DNA from: an uncultured Porphyromonadaceae bacterium
GTDB taxonomy: Bacteria > Bacteroidota > Bacteroidia > Bacteroidales > Muribaculaceae
NCBI GenBank assembly: GCA_905202215.1
Contig: CAJKRG010000040.1
Coordinates: 1-28,724, forward strand
Direction: 5' to 3'
Length of the DNA stretch: 28,724 nucleotides
Shown: one piece after another, positions 22,991 through 28,724 of the stretch
Layout: each line of letters begins with the position of its first letter
How positions within the stretch are numbered: the stretch's first letter is position 1
Made by a program: the position numbers and the translations under genes
The notes under the pieces: generated by a model
The model's database searches: none
What the model saw: only the letters and a program-made list of their open reading frames with translations
What the model was told of the DNA's origin: nothing

Positions 22991-24697
22991 TCATGCTTTC
23001 TTCTGCACCTTCTCCCAGGTATCCTTGAGGGCTATGGTGCGGTTGAACACAGGATGTTCGGGGGTGCTGTCGGGATCGGGAGTGAAGTAGCCCACGCGCT
23101 GGAACTGGAATTTGCTGCCGGGCTGCGCCGTTGTCATGATGTATGGTTCAAGCTTAACACCCTGAACCACTTTCAGCGAATCGGGATTGAGCATTTCGCG
23201 GAAGTCGCGGTCGGGTTCGGCGCCCGGGTTCTCGACTTCGAAAAGGCGGTCATAGAGGCGCACTTCGGCGTCGACGGCGTGTGCGGCCGATACCCAGTGG
23301 AGCGTGCCTTTCACCTTGCGGTTGGCGCCGGGCATGCCGCTGAGGGTGTCGGGGTCGTATGAGCAGCGGAGTTCGGTGATGTTTCCGTCTGCGTCTTTTA
23401 TCACTTCATCGCATTTGATGATATACGCGCCCTTTAGACGGACTTCGGAGCCGGGTGCGAGACGGAAGAATTTTTTTGGAGGATTCTCCATGAAGTCGTC
23501 GCGTTCGATGTAGAGCTCGCGGGAGAAAGGCATTTCGTGAGTGCCGCTTTCGGGATCTTCGGGATTGTTCTCCATGCTCACGGTTTCGACCTTGTCTTCG
23601 GGATAATTGGTGATGACAACCTTTAGAGGGTTGACTACAGCCATTACGCGGGTAGCGATACGGTTGAGATCGTCGCGAACGGCATGTTCGAGAAGACTGA
23701 CGCTGTTGAGAGCCTCATATTTGGTATATCCGATGGTATCGATGAAGTTACGGATAGAGGCCGGGGTATAGCCGCGGCGCCGCATGCCGGAAATGGTCGG
23801 CATGCGAGGATCGTCCCAGCCGGCAACAAGACCTTCTTTCACGAGCTGAAGCAGTTTACGCTTGCTCATTACGGTGTAAGTGAGGTTGAGGCGATTGAAT
23901 TCGATCTGGCGCGGGCAGTAGCTGTCGTCGGCAAGTTCTTTTACGAAATACTCGTAGAGAGGACGGTGTACCACGAATTCGAGTGTGCAGATAGAGTGTG
24001 TCACACCTTCGAAATAGTCGCTCTGGCCGTGGGCGAAGTCATACATCGGGTAGACTTTCCATGTGGTGCCTGTACGGTGATGAGGCGTCTTGATGATGCG
24101 GTACATGATCGGGTCGCGGAAGTGCATGTTAGGCGATGCCATATCGATCTTGGCTCGGAGCACGCGTGAACCTTCGTCGAATTCGCCGGCATTCATGCGC
24201 ATGAAAAGATCAAGATTTTCCTCAACGCTGCGGTTGCGATAGGGGCTTTCTTCGCCAGGTGTCTGGGGAGTGCCTTTCTGACGGGCTATCTCTTCGGAAC
24301 TTTGGTCGTCGACATAAGCTTTGCCTTCTTTGATAAGGCGTACGGCCAGATCGAAAAGCTGGGGGAAGTAGTCGGAAGCGTAGTATTCACGGTCGCCCCA
24401 GTCGAAACCGAGCCAGTGGATGTCTTCGCGGATGGAGTCTACATATTCCACATCTTCCTTCACCGGGTTGGTGTCGTCGAAGCGGAGATTGCATGTACCG
24501 CCGAATTTCTCGGCTATGCCGAAGTCCATACATATGGCTTTGGCATGACCGATGTGAAGGTAGCCGTTGGGTTCAGGCGGGAAACGTGTGCTCAGGCGGC
24601 CTCCGTTTTTGCCGGCCTGCAGATCGTTGTACACCTCTTCTTCAACAAAATTGAGGGATTTCTTTTCTTCGGGTCCCGTCACTTCATTCTGAGCCAT
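22991..24697 (-). CDS. glnS: glutaminyl-tRNA synthetase
   Basis: This 568-residue class I aminoacyl-tRNA synthetase charges tRNA-Gln with glutamine. The HIGH motif lies at residues 48-51 in FPPEPNGYLHIGHAKA, the LRFDDTNP segment at 71-78, and the KMSKS equivalent is VMSKR at 276-280. The PPEPNGYLHIGH form and the two-lobed beta-barrel anticodon-binding C-terminus (from about residue 340) are typical of GlnRS rather than GluRS. E. coli GlnRS has 554 residues. Because the organism has GlnRS, it need not depend on the Glu-tRNA-Gln amidotransferase route for Gln-tRNA. A -7 promoter box lies about 37 bases upstream of the start. Confidence 0.97.
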   Translation of the reverse strand: MAQNEVTGPEEKKSLNFVEEEVYNDLQAGKNGGRLSTRFPPEPNGYLHIGHAKAICMDFGIAEKFGGTCNLRFDDTNPVKEDVEYVDSIREDIHWLGFDWGDREYYASDYFPQLFDLAVRLIKEGKAYVDDQSSEEIARQKGTPQTPGEESPYRNRSVEENLDLFMRMNAGEFDEGSRVLRAKIDMASPNMHFRDPIMYRIIKTPHHRTGTTWKVYPMYDFAHGQSDYFEGVTHSICTLEFVVHRPLYEYFVKELADDSYCPRQIEFNRLNLTYTVMSKRKLLQLVKEGLVAGWDDPRMPTISGMRRRGYTPASIRNFIDTIGYTKYEALNSVSLLEHAVRDDLNRIATRVMAVVNPLKVVITNYPEDKVETVSMENNPEDPESGTHEMPFSRELYIERDDFMENPPKKFFRLAPGSEVRLKGAYIIKCDEVIKDADGNITELRCSYDPDTLSGMPGANRKVKGTLHWVSAAHAVDAEVRLYDRLFEVENPGAEPDRDFREMLNPDSLKVVQGVKLEPYIMTTAQPGSKFQFQRVGYFTPDPDSTPEHPVFNRTIALKDTWEKVQKKA

Positions 24698-24733
24698 AAT
24701 ATGATGTGTTTAAATTTTTTTCGTTTTGAAGTA

Positions 24734-24741
24734 CAAAGATA
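24734..24741 (-). promoter_or_regulatory. -7 promoter box of glnS
   Basis: Minus strand TATCTTTG is a full TAnnTTTG match, with a leader of about 33 bases to the ATG at 24697. No convincing -33 TTTG is found at the usual 19-21 bases; a TTG lies 25 bases away. Confidence 0.5.
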
Positions 24742-24769
24742 GCAAAAATCCGCCGAACTACTACTGCAA

Positions 24770-25618
24770 TCAGTGAAAGATGTGCAATGCTCCCGATTCA
24801 GATGAGTATGGAGTATATTTGAAATATTCGTCTTTTGTATCCGGCGATGCTCCGCGCTGAACGTTGTATGTTTCGCCGCAGCCGTTTATGAGTATCTCGT
24901 CGGGCGAGAACGAGATAAAAGACCAGTAGATGCCTCCGTCGGATGTGAATGTGCATTTGTCGGGTTGGAATTTGCTGTCATCGATGGCGAGGTCATCGCG
25001 GGCTATGGCAAGGTTGCCCGGCATCATATGCGATGTCAGTTCGCCGGTATTGCCGTTTTGCATCATCCTTATATTCTGAAAGAAAAGAGTGCCGTTATTG
25101 TTGTTTCGTGTGGCGGCCGCACGTATATATGTCATTGTCGGATTCAACATGTATACGAACATATGTCGGTTGGTGTTTATCTCGCAGAATGTGAACTCTC
25201 CCTCTCTGCCGTAAGCCGCTCCGAGACGCCATTCCTGAAGAAGTCGGCCTATGTCGAATTTTGAAGTCGCGGCCGGGCGTTCATATGGCTCGCATGTCGT
25301 GATGTCTTCGACTTTCACAAGGGTCTTGTCTCCGATTTTCAGTTTTTTACCTTCGAGGCTTAAGGCAATGGGCGTCGTTTCATCCGAAATGAATGTGGAG
25401 TCTGCGAATGCTGTGCGGCTGTGTATATTGTACGACGGAACATCGAGGAAAGCGCGTAATCCGGTCGGAGTGTTTTCGAAAAAGATGCAGGCATGGTCTG
25501 TGACTACGGCTTCGGCGCTGTCCGAGGCCCATACGCCACGCATGGCGCTGAACTCGCCGGCCAATGCAAGCTGGTATGCGGTTGCAAGCACGGCGATGAT
25601 GAGAATAAGTTTTTTCAT
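24770..25618 (-). CDS. exported protein of unknown function
   Basis: This 282-residue protein has a clear signal peptide (MKKLILIIAVLATAYQLALA, cleavage after about residue 20) and no lipobox, so it should be periplasmic or outer-surface. I start it at the ATG at 25618, directly at the signal peptide. The mature part opens GEFSAMRGVWASDSAEAVVTDHACIFFENTP, a short beta-rich domain. A second part has FDIGRLLQEWRLGAAYGREGEFTFCEINTN and a run of four asparagines at RNNNNG. The C-terminus lacks a T9SS-like tail. I do not recognise a family; a lipocalin-like or carbohydrate-binding beta fold is only a guess. It is transcribed alone from its own -7 box. Confidence 0.72.
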   Translation of the reverse strand: MKKLILIIAVLATAYQLALAGEFSAMRGVWASDSAEAVVTDHACIFFENTPTGLRAFLDVPSYNIHSRTAFADSTFISDETTPIALSLEGKKLKIGDKTLVKVEDITTCEPYERPAATSKFDIGRLLQEWRLGAAYGREGEFTFCEINTNRHMFVYMLNPTMTYIRAAATRNNNNGTLFFQNIRMMQNGNTGELTSHMMPGNLAIARDDLAIDDSKFQPDKCTFTSDGGIYWSFISFSPDEILINGCGETYNVQRGASPDTKDEYFKYTPYSSESGALHIFH

Positions 25619-25646
25619 AAGAATATATATTTTGATTAGATTGGTG

Positions 25647-25654
25647 CAAAGATA
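25647..25654 (-). promoter_or_regulatory. -7 promoter box of the exported unknown gene
   Basis: Minus strand TATCTTTG is a full consensus match about 29 bases before the ATG at 25618. The -33 region falls inside the upstream terminator stem, and no TTTG box is seen there. Confidence 0.5.
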
Positions 25655-25656
25655 TG

Positions 25657-25696
25657 AAAAAACGGACCATGCGGTGTGCATAGTCCGTTGTTTTTT
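25657..25696 (-). terminator. rho-independent terminator of the aspS-nif3-zinc ribbon cluster
   Basis: On the minus strand AACGGACTATGC pairs with GCATGGTCCGTT (one G-U pair) around five bases, followed by a T-run. It lies eight bases past the zinc-ribbon stop and ends two bases before the -7 box of the next gene. Confidence 0.8.
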
Positions 25697-25704
25697 AAGG
25701 GAGA

Positions 25705-26478
25705 TTATTTTTTTGATTCTTCGACGGCTGCGGCAAGTTCGGGATCGATCATGATGCGGCCGCAGTATTCGCAGACGATGACTTTCTTGTGCATCTTGAT
25801 TTCGATCTGCTTCTGCGGTGGAATGCGGTTGAAGCAGCCGCCGCATGCGTTACGGTCGACGATCACGATGCCGAGACCGTTGCGGGCGTTTTTACGTATG
25901 CGCTTGAAAGCATTGAGAGTGCGCTCGTCGACACCGGGTTCGAGTGTCTTTGCTCGACCGATGAGGTTTTCCTCTTCGCTGCGGGTCTCGTTCACGATGT
26001 TTTCGAGGTCGGCTTTCTTTTCTGCGAGAATCTGGGTCTGGTCTACGATATCCTGCTGGATCGAGGCTATCTGGGCCTGACGGTTGTCGATTTCTCGTTC
26101 GATTTCGCCGATATTCTTTTCGCTGAGTTTGATCTCGAGAGTCTCGTATTCGATTTCTTTGGTGAGGTTGTCGAATTCGTGGTTGTTGCGCACGTTGTCG
26201 AGCTGCTGACGGTAGCGGTCGATGAGGAGTTTTTTGTTTTCGATCTTGTTCTGTTCGGCAGTACGTTTGATCTTGAGATCTTCGATATCTCCCTGATAGC
26301 GTTCGATACGAGTGTTCAGACCGGCGATAGTATCCTGAAGATCTTTTACTTCGAGAGGAAGTTCGCCGCGGATATTACGGATACGGTCGATTTCGGAGAG
26401 GATGGTCTGGAGTTCGTAGAGTGTTTTGAGACGATCCTCGACCGAGCGGGGTGCATCTTGCTTGTTTTCAGTTGCCAT
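25705..26478 (-). CDS. coiled-coil protein with C4 zinc ribbon
   Basis: This 257-residue cytoplasmic protein has a long charged coiled coil (about residues 15-185) and a C-terminal zinc ribbon with ligands Cys212 and Cys215 (ACGGC) and Cys236 and Cys239 (CEYCG). This is the C4-type zinc-ribbon family that includes CT398 and HP0958, in which members bind RNA or help assemble export and polymerase complexes; the role in Bacteroidota is not settled. Basic residues between the cysteine pairs (KMHKK) suggest nucleic-acid contact. The start is 10 bases after the nif3-like gene, and it lies in the same transcription unit as aspS, which suggests a housekeeping role. Confidence 0.85.
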   Translation of the reverse strand: MATENKQDAPRSVEDRLKTLYELQTILSEIDRIRNIRGELPLEVKDLQDTIAGLNTRIERYQGDIEDLKIKRTAEQNKIENKKLLIDRYRQQLDNVRNNHEFDNLTKEIEYETLEIKLSEKNIGEIEREIDNRQAQIASIQQDIVDQTQILAEKKADLENIVNETRSEEENLIGRAKTLEPGVDERTLNAFKRIRKNARNGLGIVIVDRNACGGCFNRIPPQKQIEIKMHKKVIVCEYCGRIMIDPELAAAVEESKK

Positions 26479-26488
26479 ATATGGTGAC

Positions 26489-27628
26489 TTACAAATATTT
26501 TACCGGATTTTTTTGAGAGGATGAGAAATAGACTGCAAAGTTAGGCATTTTTTTCGAAAGGACATTCTTAAAAATCACAGTAGCATACTGTTCGCTTTCG
26601 AAATGGCCTATGTCGAATATGGCCATGCCTGTGGGATTGTCGCAGAAATCATGGTAGCGCACGTCGGCGGTGACGTAGACATCGGCTCCGGCCGTCCGGG
26701 CCGCTCCGATGAATTCGCCTCCCGCGCCGCCGCACATAGCTACGCGGCGTACCTGCGCTTCGGGATCATAGCCGAGGGATACACGTATGGATGGTACATC
26801 GAATTTCGCCTTGAGCATAGCCGCGAAATCGGCCATCTTCATCGGTTTTTCGAATTCGGCGATCACGCCAAGGCCTATGTGGCTGTCTGTATTGTCGACA
26901 GGCGATATTTCGACTTTGGCATTTTCCGCACCGGGGACGCCCGTTGCTGTCGCGGCCAATGAGGCGGCTTTCCAGAGCGGAACGATTGTCTCCACTCGTG
27001 TCAGAGGAGTGTGGATCAGCTCTATACCGGCTATCGGATCCTGAGCGGCTGGTAAGGTCTCGCCTTCGACGTCGGTATATATGCATCGGCTGTCGGTGTC
27101 GAGGACAGGTGCGGTTGCGCTCAGGGAGGAATTGGCCGCGCACGGAACTGTACCGGCTTCGCCGTCGAGCAGTGCGAGGCGCACATCGGCTGCCGCAGAG
27201 CGGGGACAGATGACACTTACGCGTCTGAAACTGATCTCTGCGGGCGACAGGACCCGGCGCACTTCCGCACCCATGGCCTGAGCCATGGCGTAGGATATGC
27301 CTCCGACTGTGCTGTCGAGCGATGTATGGGCCGAATAGACGGCGATTCCGGCGCGTATGGCAGCCATGGCCGCCCGCTGCGGGGCGTTGGCGCCTGTGAG
27401 CGTCTTGAAACCTTTGAATATCAGCGGATGATGCGATATTATGAGGTTAAGGCCTCGTCCGGCGGCCTCAGCTACGATTTCTTCAGTGACATCGACGCAG
27501 AGCAAAGCGCCCGAAACCTCATCGGTTCCGGCTGGAAGGCCGATCTGGAGGCCGCTGTTGTCCCATGACTCCTGAAGAGTCCGCGGGGCGAACTCTTCAA
27601 GAGCGGCTATGATATAGGATAATTTCAT
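26489..27628 (-). CDS. Nif3-like dinuclear metal centre protein (YbgI/DUF34)
   Basis: This 379-residue member of the Nif3/YbgI family (DUF34) has an unproven role, often labelled as a type 2 GTP cyclohydrolase 1. Metal ligands are visible: His66 and His67 in LIISHHPLIFKG, Asp103 in AHTSLDST, and His342 and Glu346 in IGHFESEQY. The length above the 247 residues of E. coli YbgI is due to the central insertion (about 130-240) that is common in Bacteroidota and Firmicutes homologues. It overlaps the aspS stop by four bases (ATGA) and is followed after 10 bases by the zinc-ribbon gene. This conserved neighbourhood suggests a joint cofactor-quality or RNA-related housekeeping role. Confidence 0.88.
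   Translation of the reverse strand: MKLSYIIAALEEFAPRTLQESWDNSGLQIGLPAGTDEVSGALLCVDVTEEIVAEAAGRGLNLIISHHPLIFKGFKTLTGANAPQRAAMAAIRAGIAVYSAHTSLDSTVGGISYAMAQAMGAEVRRVLSPAEISFRRVSVICPRSAAADVRLALLDGEAGTVPCAANSSLSATAPVLDTDSRCIYTDVEGETLPAAQDPIAGIELIHTPLTRVETIVPLWKAASLAATATGVPGAENAKVEISPVDNTDSHIGLGVIAEFEKPMKMADFAAMLKAKFDVPSIRVSLGYDPEAQVRRVAMCGGAGGEFIGAARTAGADVYVTADVRYHDFCDNPTGMAIFDIGHFESEQYATVIFKNVLSKKMPNFAVYFSSSQKNPVKYL
26536..26543 (-). promoter_or_regulatory. possible internal promoter for the zinc-ribbon gene
   Basis: Minus strand TAACTTTG matches TAnnTTTG fully and lies inside the 3' end of the nif3-like gene, about 58 bases before the zinc-ribbon ATG. There is no clear -33 box, so this may be chance. 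Confidence 0.3.
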
Positions 27629-28724
27629 TTCTGCGGTTCTACGATGGCGAGATTAAGCTCGTCGAGCTGGCTCTGGTCGAGGGCGGCCGGAGCATCGAGC
27701 ATTACATCGCGTCCCGAGTTGTTTTTGGGGAATGCGATGCAGTCGCGTATACTGTCGAGACCGGCAAATAGGCTTACCCAGCGGTCGAGACCGTAGGCAA
27801 GACCGCCATGAGGAGGCGCTCCGAACTTGAAAGCGTTCATGAGGAAACCGAACTGTTCGGCAGCTTTCTCCGGAGTAAAGCCGAGAATTTCGAACATCTT
27901 TGCCTGAAGGGCGCTGTCGTGGATACGGATGGAACCGCCTCCGACTTCGACACCGTTGATCACCATGTCGTAGGCATCGGCACGCACGGCGGCGGGATCG
28001 GTGTCGAGCATTGGGATATCCTCGTCCTTGGGATGGGTGAATGGATGGTGCATTGCCATGAGACGGTTTTCCTGTTCGCTCCATTCGAACATGGGGAAGT
28101 CGACAACCCAAAGGCACGAGAATTTGTCCTTGTCACGCAGACCGAGCTGACGGCCCATTTCAAGACGGAGTTCGCAGAGTTGTTTGCGTGTCTTCATGGC
28201 GTCGTCGCCACTGAGTATGAGGATAAGGTCGCCGGGCTTTGCGCCCATGGCTTCCTTGAGCTCCTGCAGTTTCTCCTGTGTGTAGAATTTGTCTACGCTC
28301 GATTTTACATTGCCGTCGGCTTCCACACGGGCGTATACCATACCCTTTGCGCCGACCTGCGGGCGTTTCACGAATTCGGTGAGGGCGTCGAGCTGCTTAC
28401 GGGTATAGTGGGCGGCGCCTTCGGCACAGATGCCGCCGATGTATGCGGCATTATCGAATACAGAGAAGCCGCAGCCTTTGAGTACGTCCATCAGCTCTAC
28501 GAAGCGCATACCGAAGCGTGTATCGGGCTTGTCGCTGCCATAGTATTTCATGGCGTCGGCCCAGGCCATGCGGGGGAAGGGTTCGGTGAGTTCGATACCG
28601 CGGATTACCTTGAAAAGGTGCTTTGCCATGCCTTCGAAAAGCTCAATCACATCGTTCTGTTCGATGAAGCTCATCTCGCAGTCGATCTGGGTGAATTCGG
28701 GCTGACGGTCGGCGCGGAGGTCTT
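27625..28724 (-). CDS. aspS: aspartyl-tRNA synthetase, N-terminus outside the window
   Basis: This is the C-terminal 365 or so residues of a bacterial-type class IIb aspartyl-tRNA synthetase, which charges tRNA-Asp. The frame remains open to the window edge, where it reads DLRADRQPEFTQIDCEMSF, the family's motif 2 region, so the anticodon-binding barrel and motif 1 are cut off. The bacterial GAD insertion domain follows. Motif 3 is GLAYGLDRWVSLFAGLDSIRDCIAFPK near the end. The ATG at 28674 is internal methionine, not a start. The stop overlaps the start of the nif3-like gene (ATGA at 27625-27628). Confidence 0.95.
   Translation of the reverse strand, partial: DLRADRQPEFTQIDCEMSFIEQNDVIELFEGMAKHLFKVIRGIELTEPFPRMAWADAMKYYGSDKPDTRFGMRFVELMDVLKGCGFSVFDNAAYIGGICAEGAAHYTRKQLDALTEFVKRPQVGAKGMVYARVEADGNVKSSVDKFYTQEKLQELKEAMGAKPGDLILILSGDDAMKTRKQLCELRLEMGRQLGLRDKDKFSCLWVVDFPMFEWSEQENRLMAMHHPFTHPKDEDIPMLDTDPAAVRADAYDMVINGVEVGGGSIRIHDSALQAKMFEILGFTPEKAAEQFGFLMNAFKFGAPPHGGLAYGLDRWVSLFAGLDSIRDCIAFPKNNSGRDVMLDAPAALDQSQLDELNLAIVEPQK

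Overview
The window looks like a chromosomal segment from the Bacteroidota, order Bacteroidales, and probably a Muribaculaceae-type gut commensal (family placement is inference). Four things in the sequence support this: promoters of the TAnnTTTG type with upstream TTTG boxes; almost no Shine-Dalgarno sites; secreted proteins ending in type IX secretion (T9SS)-like C-terminal domains; and an arabinose operon with a Nudix-type AraR regulator in the gene order I recall for Bacteroides. I see no tRNA, rRNA, CRISPR array, transposase or phage gene.

Layout. (1) 43-1616, minus: a two-component system, an NtrC-like regulator without the AAA+ domain followed by its membrane kinase, overlapping by four bases. 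(2) 1711-4967, plus: a divergent DUF1846 protein, then a coupled pair of glycosyltransferases (GT4 and WecG/TagA), closed by a bidirectional terminator. (3) 5052-12824, minus: three consecutive genes for exported proteins with T9SS-like tails, the middle one a C10 (streptopain-like) cysteine protease. (4) 12825-13222: a 400-base AT-rich divergent control region with promoters for both flanking operons and an operator-like palindrome. (5) 13223-21059, plus: a complete L-arabinose operon, galM (lipoprotein mutarotase) - sodium/sugar symporter - araR - araD - araA - araB. It ends at a strong terminator. (6) 21160-28724: a small membrane protein (plus), then on the minus strand a TPR-like protein, glnS, an exported unknown protein, and the aspS - nif3-like - zinc-ribbon cluster. 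aspS runs off the window.

How the genes work together. The ara operon covers sugar handling from the periplasm inwards: anomer interconversion, uptake with sodium, isomerisation to ribulose, phosphorylation, and epimerisation to xylulose 5-phosphate. A Nudix-fold regulator with a degenerate catalytic box sits inside it. The 5-13 kb block looks like a secreted protease with two companion exported proteins.

The most unusual signal is non-coding. Four of the five gaps in the ara operon carry inverted repeats, and one of these four also holds a heptamer array. The repeats include a 36-bp perfect inverted repeat between araA and araB, and two copies of one AT-rich hairpin family. Other non-coding signals are near-leaderless promoter/start arrangements at three genes, a set of mutually exclusive hairpins between glnS and the TPR gene, and a terminator fused to the next promoter at about 25.65 kb. 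I did not find a convincing wholly new protein system. The exported protease operon and the intra-operon repeats are the best candidates for follow-up.
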